In this document: in pieces, positions 33,701 through 46,673 of the stretch | Layout: the number at the start of each line of letters is the position of its first letter | Numbering within the stretch: the first letter of the stretch is position 1 | NCBI GenBank assembly: GCA_002633005.1 | Contig: NMRA01000658.1 | Span: 148,251-206,629 of the forward strand | Reading direction: 5' to 3' | Source of the DNA: Phoronis australis | Taxonomy: Eukaryota; Phoronida; Phoronidae | Length of the DNA stretch: 58,379 bases | Translations under genes and position numbers: made by a program | Notes under the pieces: generated by a model | What the model was told of the DNA's origin: nothing | Seen by the model: only the letters and a program-made list of their open reading frames with translations | The model's database searches: none

Positions 33701-36700
33701 GGGTTCTGTGTCAGGATTGTGCTTTGTACTTCTAACATTTATTTGCTTGAGGAGACCATGATTTTCCATTTTCAAAGCAGCAAAATACATTTTCGGAAAC
33801 ATAAAATTTGTTTTTTGTAATATTTACAAAGTTCTGTTACTATTTCAGTCATAAAAATTGTAATATGATCTGAAGTTAGTTACTTTTCTGCTGAATTATG
33901 ATGCAGCTCTGTTTTATCGATGATATGCTGCACACCATGTTTATCATTTCTTAAAACCAGAAAAAGAAGAGTGCCACCTTCAGACAGTATGAACAACCAA
34001 TTGAACATGCCTGCAAGACGATCGTCAATTGAACTGTAGACAGATTTGTCAAATTTGATCAATATTTGTAGTTTTCAGTAATTAAAAAAAAAACAGAATT
34101 ATTGGCTTACTGAAATGCGTAAAATCTAATGCTTTTCAAAGTCTTTTAATTCTGTGAAAGAATTTAAGATTCATCTGTGAATTCCATCCATTTCCTGTTA
34201 TTGCGGAAACCATGGTCTTTATAAACTCAATGAGAAAAATGACCCTTAACATCGAAATCTACATTTTGTTAGTTTAACTGTCTGCTGAAACTGCATCTGT
34301 CTGTGTCGGAGTTACAGTTTGTTTTAAAACAATATGCAGCCTGTCAGACTCTGTCAAACTAGCAGCAAACTTCTTGTCAGAATTATTTTTTAGTTTATTG
34401 AACTTTTGTCTCAATAAAACAGCATTTTTGTCAAACTTTGGTGAAAATTTAATGTGTGTCCTTGCGCATGGCATAGATTCTAATTGTTTGTTTATGAACA
34501 ATGGACTTGCACCGTAAGTTGCCGTGATCTCGACAAAGTACACCTGACAATACCTGTCGAAATTTTGTCGAGATTTAGGCGGGATTGAAATGGGTTCCAG
34601 TCGTAAAGCATTCGATAATTAGGTGCTGTTTTGTATGCCAAAGGTTTGTTGAAATTTGACATCCAAATTATTTGAAAACTATTTACAAGGTATGTGAGTA
34701 TCTGTATCTCACGACTACGTTGTTATTCCTAGATAGGAACGAGTGAAAATTTTCCTAGTCCATCTTGTGTCAGATCTTGAGTGTTGAGACTGTGCACTGA
34801 GATTGAACGCTGAGACTGAGTGCTGAGACTGAGCGCTGAGACTGAGTAGCTTCAGATGGCTGTTTACTGGGTCTTTCCACATTAATAGTTAACAACTTTA
34901 AGATTTCTTTATTTTGATTTAATTTTATTCTCCATTAGATTTTTAGTGAAAATAGGTTCCCTTTTTGCAGTATTTTTAGTCAGTGCATTTTGTATTGTGA
35001 GATCATGTCAGAGTGAATATTCATTAGACATCTGGTTTTTAGAATTAATAAATTGTATTTATTGACACTGAAGGTAAAAGTCAAGCATCAGGTCATAGCT
35101 TGCTTACTGACTGAAATGTTTGAAGACATTAACATTGTGAATTAATTTCTGACTTGTAAACAATTTAAAATGTTTGATTTCAGACTCACGAGGCGGCTCC
35201 ACAGGTTATGAGGTCACTTTGGAGGTTGAGGAGACTCGTCGGGTCACAGGAGGGGTCAATACACTAGTGGGCACTAATGAAGGAAGTTTAGTGAGTTGGG
35301 CGCAGGGAAAGGATATCTTCAGTCTAAAATTCAAAGCATAGTCTTGTGTCTAGCCTCTGTTAGCATTAAAATTTTGTGAATTACTCAAAACAAGGCCATT
35401 TGGTCAGATTTTTACCACACTGCACTACAATGTGATTTATGTGCATATTTCAGCATTTCAAATTGTTATTTCTCTTATTTTCTGTGATATTTCTGAAACA
35501 AATATTTATTCAACTGCCACTCAGTGATTTCAATTACATGCTGTTCCTTTTTGGATCTTTTATGAGATACGAATGTAGAAGCACAACTGTACTGTTAACC
35601 AAAGTGATGTGTTCTGTTGGAGTGACATTGTGAGCAGTTGCCATGGTGATCACAACCCGTTGTTTATCATCGGTGACATTGTGAGCAGTTGGCATGGTGA
35701 TCACAACCCGTTGTTTATCATCTGTATTATGACTCTCAAGTTACACCAAGTAAGGTTTCACATGCTTTTTATGTTCGGCTGATTTAAATACTCTGGTTGA
35801 CCTCATCCATGATTGACCAATAAGGAATCAGGTGTCAGTGTTCTTCACCAGATAATGATGCTAATAGGGGCTGGAAGTGTTCTTCACCAGATAGTGATGT
35901 TAATAGGGGCTGGAAGTGTTCTTCACCAGATAATGATGCTAATAGGGGCTGGAAGTGTTCTTCACCAGATAGTGATGCTAATAGGGGCTGGAAGTGAACC
36001 TAATATAATCAGTAAGTGTTCTCCGTAATAAAAATTCACATTCTACGACAATTTATGAATCTTCACTGATTTCACAAGTCCAAGTTGACTCTGCTGGCAG
36101 TTGGAGTTAGGCTAAAAAGGCATACTATGTCAATTTCAACTGGGACTAAATACCACTAAAAATTAATAAATACCTAATCTCCCGCATATTCAAACTTATT
36201 ACATTTTTATTGTTAAAATGTGTCACACGGAAGTCATGGTAAAATCAAACCTGCTTACTACGGATAACATAATATGGATTAACACACACATCTTGGGATT
36301 CACTATTTTTACTGATATCAGGTTTGCAAATAATACCGCTAGTAAGCTACACGTCTGAAACCATCCCAGAAATTCAAATAATGTCCGTGTAATTTCTCCA
36401 AATTTCCAAATAATTACCTCCCCTGTTGGTACTCTATTTTAATTGGTCGCTGTCTTGTTGTTGCAGATGTTAGGTATGAAGTGTCCTAATGTGTTTGGCC
36501 GCGCAGAGAGACTGAGTCTAGAGTACACCTACGGCAGCAAGAACAGTGGAGGCACGGGAATATCCTTTGTCAAGCCAATTAGAGGCGACCCTAACACCCT
36601 GTGAGTGACATAATTCTGTTATTGAATCGTAGACTATAGTGCATGGACTGCCAACTCTGTACATTCACGCTGTGCAAAATCTGTAATCTTGCGCGCAAGC

Positions 36701-39700
36701 TGCGACCACCACTGTTGACTGTGACGTCAGTATTCATGAGTAGCGCCTGCTGTGAGTCACGGTTTTGCTTCCGACAAAAAAATTTGTCTGCTCACTAACT
36801 GGAAAGAGGCACTTGCTCTGAAAATTCCATAAGAAAATATCGGAGTTGTGAATCTGTTGTCTATGAACTGCGATGGAGTATTCACAGCAATGTCTGTCTT
36901 GTATTTTGCATATTAATCTTCTCATTAATTTTCCAAAATTATTCCATCAGTGAAATAATATGTCTTACCCTTCTCTAATTCTTAATTCACATTTGAGGCA
37001 TTTTCACTGATACTAAGTCTAAAGAGTGTTGTATACATCAGCTTCAGATTCACATTTTGTTAAGCATTTTATTTTTGTGCAGAATTGGTGAAAAATTACA
37101 GAAATGTAGTTTGCTGTCTAGTGTATGAAACCCAGCTGAAAGCAGTTGAACCTGGCTGGATTTTGTGGCCGGTTGCATGAAACAGTCCCAAATAGGGACT
37201 CTACTAAGTTCCTTAAATCTTTTGTGTATTTGTGTCTTTCTTTACTTACAGATGTTATTTTTTTACCTTTTTTATCTTTATTATAATCCCTTCTTTAATT
37301 AAATGACAGTTTATAATTAATATAGCTAAAAACTGAGCTCTTATTCCATCAAAATAATTAATAGGTACTTAGTCCTTAACTTAGGGGTGTTGCATGAGAA
37401 GATCACAACTTATTTTCAATAATATTGAGAATTCAATGTAAAATTCACTCTCGATTTGTATTAAAAACAAAAATTGACTTTAATTAGTACTAAGACTCAA
37501 ATTGACTTAGTACTGTCAGATGATTGACGGTGGGTTTGCTTAAAAGGTAGCTATGCTTTGAGATTGTGTCTAGATGGAGAGTGAATGATCAAATCCAGTA
37601 ATTAATTTATTATATGATAACCCCTAATTAGACTAGTAAAACCTATTGTTAATTAAGTAATCAACTACAAAGAGTAACTACGCTAGCGCCCTCTTGAAAG
37701 ATTACTTTAATCAATCAACCAAAATAATCAAATGTCTTATCTGCTATCCAAGCTAGGACTCTCCACTTGTTGGATGTCTGTCCTGTTGGTGAATCTTCGA
37801 ACTACACACACTGTATAGCGACAGTGTACTTGTTGGTCACCATCTCTGGTGATGCAACACTTGCAGGCAATTTCTTCTACCCGCGATTCTTCTTGCTGGT
37901 CACAGTCTCTGGCTGGTGACGCAACACTTCAGGTAGTATCTTACTTCCCACAATGCAAGTGACAATCTTTTAGTTAACTTCCTGTTCGTTAACCCTTGCC
38001 CTTGCCAAGTTTTTAGAATCTTCCAGGAGAATGGCTCTGTTGTACAAATTCCTCTGTACACTGTAGCATGTCTTTATGCTTCAACTACTATAGCGCATCT
38101 AAATATCTTGTTGACTTAAGCTCATATTATAATATTCTACTTATTTAGTGATTGGTTAATAAAAACCACATGATCTTATCCAATTATCATTGGCTGTTAC
38201 AGTTTGTTCTCGGAATTTTCTAGAATCGCTAGAGTACTTTGACCCCAGAACCCAAAGTTGTAAACACCTTTTAAAAATAGATTTTGACGGTAAAGTACAT
38301 GTCAACAAGTCTGACCCCATGATTTAAAAGTACATTATGCACAAATTTTGGGTAACTTAAAATGAATCTATTCTTACTAATTACTTAACCAATATTTATT
38401 CTGATAAGTACTAAGACTCAAATTGCATAAGAAAGGACAACTAGTGTTTTCACAAGTCCACAAATACTGCGTAGATTTTGGGAACTTAGTTGAGACCCTA
38501 TTTGGAACTGTTTCATGCAACCAAGCACTGATACCCAATACTTCTGAATGAGTTAGTATTCATTTAGTGCTAATATTCTAAATTCATGTGATGAAAAGTC
38601 ACACTATGTATTATTTGCACTGAAAATGTTGTGTTCAATTTGTCCTCGGGGAAATCTTCCTATTTCTGCTCCTACTTTTTACCATTCACATTTTTAATCG
38701 TTAGGTCCGTGGTAAAAATGTTATCAAACTTTTATTAACAGATTTACAGCCGGGATCTTTGAAAACCATGCAGAATATCCTTGGAGTGGATACAGAGGGA
38801 GTGATCGTGGTATTGGCGCCGATATACAGGTATGAGAAACTTTGGCATTGAAGCAACTGAAGTCAGTTTGATGACTTTGCTTCACAGTTGTCAGAATTGT
38901 TTCATGTATTTTTACAGTGGCGACTTGAGATATTTTGAAATGAAAAGGCTTTTTCAAGATAACTGTACTGGAATCTGTGTCATGAAAAGTTTACTTACTG
39001 ATTCAAAAATTTGATCTTGTGTTTCACACAACTGTTTTTAAGAAATAACTAGATCTCACATGAGCAAAAATGAAGTTTCTGAGAATAAACACATGACTGC
39101 GAGATAATTTTTAAAACTACATCAGGCGGTGCTGCACTCAAAATTACTTACTTTGGTAAACTCTAAGTTGAGCAATTGTGAAGCTGGAACGTAAGACCAA
39201 CTTTTAAGTGACATGATGCAGACCCTTGTTATACAGAATATCTTAGGTCTTGTGCATCATCTACCGTAATAGATAACATCCAATGCTCAAATTATCACAT
39301 TAAAGTGGAGAAAATGTTATGTCTACCAATCATGGAATCTTAGGAGTTAGGGTACAGTGACAGGTATTTCAAGGACATCCTAACTGAGCATTCATTTTAC
39401 AAAAAAACAACGGTATTTTGTTAGTTGCTGTTAGATATCTTGTCCCTTTCTAGTTCATTTGCTATCTATCTCTTTCAGTTCCTCTCAGCCCTCGGCTCTC
39501 ACTCGCTACGATGGGAAGGAGTGTGGCGGGAACTCGCCTGCCTCTCAGGTGCCACTTCCTTTCCAGTACGTGAGAACATGGGCAACTCTCTCAAGTCTGC
39601 TGTCAAACACACACTCGTCCGCGATCAAAGGGACGATCCTATCATACCTAACACGGGAACGCTATTGAGGTTTTCTCAGGTAAAATATTTGTGATTGATG

Positions 39701-42700
39701 GATTTTAAAGCAGTTTCAATTTGATTTTAAGTACTATTTTTAATTAGTGCCATTGTTGAAAACTTCCCAACTCATAAAAAAAATTGTGAACAAATTTAAA
39801 AACTTGCTAGATCATTCTTTGGCCCAGGATGAATAACAACAGGTTATGAGGATTTTCTGTAATTTTTTATGTTTAAATTTTTATGTTACCTGGGCAAAGT
39901 TCAGTTTATTCATTTTTCTAGAAAGTTTATCCACTTTCCTAGAAAGTTCGTCCATTTTCCTAGAACATTTTTTTCATTTGCCCAGTAACTTTCTGGTTGT
40001 TTCTAAGCGATAAGTGGCAAGTATCATAGTACTGAATATTGGGGAAAGTGCTGAGTCAGAATGTAAAGTAGGCAATGTTTGTTAACATAGCGGCCAAGAA
40101 ACTGATTGAACTCAAAATGCATTGCATGGAGTAATAGTAGCTTTTCTGCACAAGTTACTTAATTCAGGATAATGGCCAAAAAGAGACATTGAGTGTTAAT
40201 GTGTTTTGGCAGAGTTTTTTTTGAATTTACGGATGAATGTTTTTTGGAAATCAATGTATTACGAGATGAATGTTATTTTGAAATGTATTACGAGATGAAT
40301 GTTATTTTGGAATGTATTACGAGATGAATGTTATTTTGAAATGTATTATGAGATGAATGTTATTTTCAACACCAGTTGATTAAAACAGTATCTCCTGTGT
40401 TTAGCTGCTGAAAAGGAAAAATGATTTAAGCCATTTAAGCTCATAAAATAGGTCTTGTAATATTCCTTACCATCTAACCTGTGACACAAGAAAACACTTC
40501 AGAATTTAATTTAGTTCACTGACGTTGGCCAAACCCTAAAAATGCAAATTTGAAAATTTGGACTCATTTAGCTACAATGCAAGATTGGTAAAGTTTTTAA
40601 ACCCTAAAACGCTTTAGTTAAGAACTCAACATTGACAGTTGCACAGAAGCAAAATGCCTGTTGGAGCGGAAGTGTTGTATCAGTTGTCTCCCTTGTAGGA
40701 GTTAGCTGGTCTAGGTGGTGATACAGAGTTTGTTAAGGCCGACCTGGAACTGCAATATAACAAGCCTTTGCCTCTTGACTCGGTAAGTGTACGACTTCAG
40801 TATTCACAATTTGGTCAATACATGACAGTGCTGTCTCTTTGGTCAATACATGACAGTGCTGTCTATTTGGTCAACACATGACAGTGCTGTCAGTTTGGTC
40901 AGTACATGAAAGTTCTGTTTATTTGATCAATACATGAAAGTGCTGTCTATGTGGTCAATACATGAAAGTGCTGTCTATTTGGTCAATACATGAAAGGGCT
41001 GTTTATTTGGTTAATACATGACAGTGCTATTTGGTCAATACATGACAGTGCTGTCTATTTTGTCACTACAAGAGAGTGCTGTCTGTTTGGTCGATACATG
41101 GCAGTGCTGTCTATATGGCCAATACATAAGAGTTCTGCCTATGTGTTGAACACTCGCTTAATAAACTCCCAGTATATGTGTTGGCCCTTCATAGAGTAAG
41201 TCCAAATTTAATAGATGACTGAGAGACAGTCACCATACTTACATAGCTGGATGTATTTTCAAACTGGCCATTTCTAATCTTCAGGCCATAATTAACAATT
41301 GCACCACAGGCCACAAAAGGTTGCAACTTATTGAGCCACTGAGCACTTTTGAAATTAATGATATTCATTTTCTAGGTTCTGCAGCTGTCTTTAGCTGGTG
41401 GATGTATGAGACCTCTCTTCAAGAGGGAAGACCAGAGGCCTTTACGAATTAACGATAGATTTTTCCTGGGTGGTCCGCTAACTTTACGTGGATTTAATTT
41501 AAAGGGAATCGGTCCGTCCAGAGATGGTTAGTGCTTACTATAAACATTTACTTTGATTTGACATGTTCACACACTGTACATAATGTGATTCGATTGTGAC
41601 CAACTTGTTGAGACCAGTTACGAGTATTGCACAAATTGCACGCCTGACCAGTTGCAAGGATTGTTTTTTTTTCAGTGGTTTAAAATGACGGTGTATATGG
41701 GCCATTTTGAATCCAAATCTTGTATCCTTGAGACTTTTGTTAGCAACATTTTGTGTTGAAATGCCTCACAGTTTAGTGCTTAGTACCTTGCACTTACAGT
41801 ACACGACCTGGAATTCTCAGTATTTACAATAGACCAACCATCATTGATGGTGCTATTGTTATTCACCATGATCAGAGTCTAATGTAGTGATGACCAGTGT
41901 ATAGTGTAGTGAGGAGTGATGACTAGTCATTTCTCCATCATCATTTTTCAGTAAATGACTGGCTTATCAAATTGTTGGGTTCCTGGATTTTGAGAACCAG
42001 TTTTCTCAAGTGAATAAAGTGCATCAAACTGGTTCTCAGTATCTGGGAGCACTGTTATGTGACACTTGCCGTTTTCTAAAAACAACAACTTTACACAAGT
42101 CTCAGATTTGTCTTGTCAGAGCTTGAAAATATGTCATGTCATTCTCAGGTAATGCTCTTGGTGCTAACGCCTACTGGCTAGCTGGGGCACATCTCTACAC
42201 ACCTCTGCCATTCAGGCCCAGCAAGGGGGGATTTGGGGACTTGTTCCGTTCACATTTCTTTTTCAATGCCGGAAATCTAGGCACAGTTGATTTAGGTAAG
42301 TAGAACACAGAGTTGAATGTCCTCATGTGGAATATGTGTAATTTGTGAACCTACTATTATTGGGATAACTATTGAAATGCGTGTATGGATAGCGGTCACA
42401 TAAATATGTTTTGACCAGTCTTCTGTGGGAAAGAAATTTTGATTTTTGCCAGTTACCTTAGTTTAAACTTGACTCAAACATAGTAAACTAATGTCAGGTG
42501 GAATATAAAAAGCACATGCTCACTGAAGCAAGCACGTAAATTTCACCTGGTTGATCTAAAACTTGGAGTGTGATTACGAATCGAGTGAGTTATCTATTTA
42601 TCACATTTAGCTGCAATTTTTATTATTTTGGATCTCAAGTCATCTAATAATTAATCAAAGAAATCGTTCAGTTTATTTTTAACTACCCAACGGTCACCAT

Positions 42701-45700
42701 CTTGGTATTCACCCTAGTCCGCAGGAGATTTGGATCATAGTTAGGTTCAATGGTCAATGGTTCGACTACTCTGGTTGACTACAGCCATTCACTTGCATCT
42801 GTAGTGACGAAAGTCTGCTCACAGTCATGCTATAAACATTCCCACTAAATAAGATTGGCCCAAACCCCGCCTATCAGGGTAAAAGGTGGGGTTTGGCAGA
42901 TTGAACTAGACCGTATTTATCCACCTTGGCTGAGTCGCGCTCGGCTCACGATCAAAGGGATGCCGCCAAGCTGCTCTATTCATTGAGTCATGAGCGAGGA
43001 TAATTGGCTTCGCTCATGCGGATATGATCAGCTGATTACAATCTAGCGTAGCAGACTGTACTTTTTATGGAGAGTTTTACGTAGTTTTTACTGTAATATT
43101 TGAAAAGAGGAGCGAAAACAAATATGAGTACAACTTTAAATTTTTCAAATCGGCCCAGGATAAGAGATTTTGTAGCACAGCAACAATCACGATTACTTTC
43201 ATTCGGCGCGCACGAATACAAAAATATAGGACCCAAGTTATTTAGATTTTGGAACACATGCATTGCAATATTCAAAATTCGTTTATTATGAATCTTACAA
43301 GCTGTAAAACGACGTTGTTTAAATTCATTGTGCTTATTCACTGTCATCCGTCAAATCGGAAATTTCCGAGATGTGATCTGCGGCGTGCGCGTATGTGTAC
43401 AAAACACGTGATGTTATGTTCCTGAAGTACGAACATTAAGAAACTTTAGCATGCCGTTATTATTGACAGGGACACGATAAAACGACTTTGGATTTTGACT
43501 ATAGTCTTGATACAGCGAGCTGGCTGACCACTGCGTCAGTGTCTCCGTTAGACTCACAGCCCGGGTAGTTCACCTCGTCCTCAACATGTAGATCGAGCGT
43601 TGGACTATTTATGTTTTATTCCACTGTAGAGCTAACGACCGTCGACCTGTGCTCACAAAATCTGTGAGTACACCGGCACTCACCTTGCACGTTGCAGCCG
43701 TTTAAGTGAAAAACAATCTAGTAAACGCCATTTTCTTGCATAATCCTCCGCCTTTGGTAACAAGAAAGTCTGTCGTCGATGACCTGCACATGCACTCACT
43801 TTCATACGCAGACGAACTTCAAAACAAACTTCTCGGGACTACAACATGTGTGTTCATCAAGAGATTTTTCTAGTGTTGTGGGGTACGATGTAGCGCAGAT
43901 TTGGACTTATTCGCAATTAATCTGGACTCCACATGAACTTTAAAAATTGTAAAACATGAAGATTTCGGGTAATTTGTTGAGCCGAAACTATATTTTTATT
44001 CAAGAATTCAAGTTTTCCTATTGACGATCGGGATTCAGCGACGTATCAGTCGGCAAGTTTTCGCCCTGGGATTTCAGCACAATTTTTTGAAAAATGATCA
44101 TAATTTAACAACGGAGTTTGATAGCAATGCATCACAATTTTGTAGAAAGACAGTCATAGGCTACAAATACGTAACAGAGCGTAAATTTGATGGATCCTAG
44201 CTTCCGATTTTACCCGTTTCGGAAACCGGGTTTCAACTGCCTTAGGCTACAATAAGCATCCCCTCCCTGTGAAATGAATTTTTCTAAGGTTTATTAGAGC
44301 CAATACAGTATACAGCTTTCCACCAAGGCTAGGTGATGCTATGACATTCTTTGTTGCATTAGTTAACTGGTCTTGGCTAATTATCATTTTATGGCCTGGT
44401 CATCCTTTCAGCCAAAAGTAGTTCCATAGGTGGCTTATCAGCCAATTATTCATGCATACTGACTCACAATAGAAGCCTGATAAGAGTGAAGGTGGATAAA
44501 TGCCCCACTCCTACAATTTCTTGTGGTAGTGGATCTGTTCAGGACATGGTCTTTGTGTCTCTCAGCTCTTCACTTCTTGGCCCTTGGTCTAACCTTTTTA
44601 CTCAAGATTGAACTTGAAATTATTTTTATTTTCTGTAATTCTACTTCTTAATCCTAGTTTGAACTTATTGATCCTATCATTTAGGCTAAAAGTCGGAGTC
44701 TGGACTCGAAATTTTGAGGTTTTACTCGAGTTTTTAGCTTGAATATAGGGGTCATCAAATGCAACCTTCCGACTAGAAACTTATTGCTTAAATGTACTTG
44801 AGCACAGAATAATAGACTCTTATCTTGTGTTCACTCAAAAGTACACCGGAAATGTCAAAAATAATGTCGGGATCGATTTCAAATAGAAAGATGAGAACTG
44901 GATTCCTGATCTTAAAGTGTAGTTCAGAACCAGGTTGTACCCGTTTTGTAAAGCTAAATGACCAAACGTTTTTAAAGCTAAATGACCAAACGTTTGTAAA
45001 GCTAAATGACCAAACGTTTGTAAAGCTAAATGAAGTTTTTGACAGGTTTGATGTGTTTCAGCTTTAAACTAAATGATTTCTGACTCACACCATAGACAAC
45101 TATACTATAGTCTATGTTCACACCAAGCAGTGTCTACTACACTCCTTGCTCACAGTGATTTAGAGGCTAGAAAATGCGCTCTTCAATTACCAAAACTAGG
45201 CTTACTGCACTACTCTTCGATCCACTACTGAATGATTTTCTTTGCTTATACCAATCAGTATTTGTTTGACAACTCTGAGGAATCAAAAAATGTAATATAA
45301 AAGAGCATTGAGTGGTGAGTAGTCTTGGTTTCAGCAAAGTTAATTTCAAGAACAAATGCTCGGTAGTTACAGTCGACTTCTAATTGCTTCATTGCTGCCC
45401 TAACAAGGTGATATCTTTGTTGCAGCACATGGAGCCAAGCACAACGTACAGCTCATGTCCCAGGACCTTCGCCTCTCGGTGGGTGCTGGAATTGTCCTGC
45501 GGATGGGACGAGTGGCCCGCATGGAACTCAATTACTGTTGGCCTCTCAGGTTGTCAAAGGGAGACAGGTGTGTAAACAACACCTGTAGTCTTGGATTAAG
45601 TTTGAGTAGTACTTGGTTGACAAATCTACATTCAGCCAATACTATATAATTTAAGTTAAGAGAAGTATAGATTTTCTGAAAGCAAAGTTTGTAGAACTTG

Positions 45701-46673
45701 ATTGTTGGATTAATACCAGTCTGGCCTAGGTTGGGCCAAGAAACCATTTCAATTTACCTGTAGTAAAATTTTGGAAAAAAATTTTAAATTAGAACCACAG
45801 CAAAATAATCATTTCGAGGACAAACCAAATTCCTTTTCATATAAATTTTCAAGATCAAATCTCAAATAAGAGCCGTTTTGTTTTCTGCAACTTTTCAATT
45901 TCTCCCCAAACTCCATTTTGATGGTGCTTCATTATTTTAAAACATTCTTAACAGCGTTTAGGAGAACAGTGTTTAAAGTACAGTATCCAAGTTTCAGGAT
46001 TCCAATCAGCAATTGCAGATTTTGTTCCAAACTCGGCCAAATTTGGAATTTTTCTGTAGTCCTGCTTAAGCTTAAATTTTAAGTTTAGTAGTTTTGAACG
46101 TTGACGTTATTGTTGGAAGTATTGCTTCAGTAGTGTGCTGGGTGTCCAGGATTCAATTTAAATTGTCTAAGTAATCTATTCTCGTCACTCATTGAGAAAA
46201 TTGTGAATGTGTGCAATAATTTTGACAAAATCAAACAAAATGTGTAAAATGCCAGAGTTCAGGTCTAGTATTTCGTGAAGTTTCTCCAGTGGCATTTTAC
46301 CATTCTACCAGTGTAGCTAGGCACTAGGGTCAGCCCAAATAAATATTTCCTTTATTCAAATTAGGCCATTACTGTGAACCTTGTGTCTAAATTTTTGTCA
46401 TGCATGGTTTTATTGCAAGTAGGTGTTTAGTGCTTCTACTTGAGAATGCGTTTCTTAACAGTGAAATTCAACTGGATTAGCTGGAGTTTTTTAAATTAAT
46501 CACCAGTTTATTCACCAAAAGTAAAGTCTTAACTCTGTATTTCTGTGAAGTATTTATGAACATCCCTCCAAGAACTGAATGCTATTTATGTAGTCCAACA
46601 TAATGGAAGAATTTGGTTCTTTTTCAGCGTTAACAAAGGACTGCAGTTTGGGATTGGAGTGCACTTTTTATGA
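27657..46673 (+). CDS. SAMM50: SAMM50, mitochondrial sorting and assembly machinery 50-kDa subunit (12 coding exons)
   Basis: Coding exons: 27657-27713, 33068-33169, 33567-33654, 35184-35290, 36467-36600, 38742-38829, 39479-39679, 40699-40782, 41376-41526, 42149-42295, 45426-45567 and 46628-46673. They total 1347 nt, giving 448 aa (human 469 aa). SAMM50 is the Omp85-family core of the SAM complex, which folds beta-barrel proteins into the mitochondrial outer membrane and links to MICOS. A POTRA-like domain covers about residues 22-105 ([14 protein letters not shown], then [16 protein letters not shown]). The 16-strand barrel follows, with [20 protein letters not shown] (Omp85 loop-6 RGF motif, residues 325-327), [19 protein letters not shown] and FFNAGNLG. 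The C-terminal strand QFGIGVHF (440-447) fits the beta-signal pattern. The start is the first ATG of exon 1; the N-terminus is about 20 residues shorter than in vertebrates. Introns carry many minisatellites and an inverted-repeat transposon. Confidence 0.96.
27888..28095. repeat. gaccggt-rich dispersed repeat, copy 1
   Basis: One end reads acagcacacatcac, then tttttgtccgaccggtcgga, and the body is full of cgacc/ggtcg words. The same end occurs inverted at 32700-32763. No target duplication could be resolved. Confidence 0.7.
32573..32768. repeat. gaccggt-rich dispersed repeat, copy 2 (inverted)
   Basis: Reverse complement of the 27888 copy over about 60 bp at its right end (ttccgaccggtcggacaaaa, then gtgatgtgtactgtagg); the rest is similar in composition but diverged. 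Confidence 0.7.
33068..33169 (+). CDS. SAMM50: SAMM50 coding exon 2
   Basis: Residues 20-53, the first part of the POTRA domain ([13 protein letters not shown]). Donor GTAAGT. Confidence 0.95.
33567..33654 (+). CDS. SAMM50: SAMM50 coding exon 3
   Basis: Residues 54-82, POTRA helix and strand ([19 protein letters not shown]). Donor GTTTGT, phase 1. Confidence 0.95.
34786..34850. repeat. 16-bp imperfect minisatellite
   Basis: Imperfect copies of gagactgagcgct in SAMM50 intron 3. Confidence 0.8.
35184..35290 (+). CDS. SAMM50: SAMM50 coding exon 4
   Basis: Residues 83-118: [19 protein letters not shown], then GTNEGSL, the end of POTRA and the entry to the barrel. Donor GTGAGT. Confidence 0.95.
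35622..35722. repeat. 51-bp direct duplication
   Basis: Gtgacattgtgagcagttg starts at 35622 and again at 35673, and the copies are nearly identical. SAMM50 intron 4. Confidence 0.95.
35837..35996. repeat. 39-bp minisatellite, 4 copies
   Basis: The unit contains gttcttcaccagataatgat and aataggggctgga. The period is a multiple of 3, which keeps a frame open without it being a gene. SAMM50 intron 4. Confidence 0.96.
36467..36600 (+). CDS. SAMM50: SAMM50 coding exon 5
   Basis: Residues 119-162: [20 protein letters not shown], first barrel strands. Donor GTGAGT, phase 2. Confidence 0.95.
37171..38522. mobile_element. Inverted-repeat DNA element, 1.35 kb, in SAMM50 intron 5
   Basis: The left end GGTTGCATGAAACAGTCCCA is repeated inverted at the right end, ending TTTCATGCAACC at 38522. 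The match runs about 42 bp with few differences (through AATAGGG and CTAAGTTCC) and weakly to about 65 bp. No transposase frame is present. I could not find a clear target duplication, so the superfamily is open. Confidence 0.8.
38742..38829 (+). CDS. SAMM50: SAMM50 coding exon 6
   Basis: Residues 163-192, with [19 protein letters not shown], matching the FPWSSLRETDRG segment of vertebrate SAMM50. Confidence 0.93.
39479..39679 (+). CDS. SAMM50: SAMM50 coding exon 7
   Basis: Residues 193-259: [16 protein letters not shown], then a segment with [16 protein letters not shown]. Largest exon and phase 0 at both ends. Confidence 0.96.
39905..39985. repeat. Short imperfect repeat, about 27 bp, 3 copies
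   Basis: Tttcctagaaagtt-like units in SAMM50 intron 7. Confidence 0.7.
40232..40365. repeat. 29-30-bp minisatellite, 4-5 copies
   Basis: Gagatgaatgttattttgaa with tgtattac between copies. SAMM50 intron 7. Confidence 0.92.
40699..40782 (+). CDS. SAMM50: SAMM50 coding exon 8
   Basis: Residues 260-287: [21 protein letters not shown] 28-bp minisatellite starts about 25 bp after its donor. Confidence 0.95.
40808..41120. repeat. 28-bp minisatellite, about 11 variable copies
   Basis: Tttggtcaatacatgacagt plus gctgtcta recurs, diverging towards the 3' end. It starts just inside SAMM50 intron 8. Confidence 0.95.
41376..41526 (+). CDS. SAMM50: SAMM50 coding exon 9
   Basis: Residues 288-337, with the [13 protein letters not shown] loop-6 motif diagnostic of Omp85 proteins. 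Confidence 0.97.
42149..42295 (+). CDS. SAMM50: SAMM50 coding exon 10
   Basis: Residues 338-386: [19 protein letters not shown] and [10 protein letters not shown], the most conserved block with vertebrate SAMM50. Confidence 0.97.
44951..45033. repeat. 24-bp minisatellite, 4 copies
   Basis: Aagctaaatgaccaaacgtt plus tgta starts at 44951, 44975, 44999 and 45023. SAMM50 intron 10. Confidence 0.96.
45426..45567 (+). CDS. SAMM50: SAMM50 coding exon 11
   Basis: Residues 387-433: [20 protein letters not shown] and [13 protein letters not shown], the penultimate barrel strands. Confidence 0.96.
46628..46673 (+). CDS. SAMM50: SAMM50 coding exon 12 (last)
   Basis: Residues 434-448 and a TGA. It encodes the final strand with the beta-signal-like QFGIGVHF. 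Confidence 0.95.

Noticed and set aside
42905-44510. Possible TIR element from tatttatccacctt / aaggtggataaat
   Set aside because: Only about 13 bp match; no extension or target duplication, so chance cannot be excluded.
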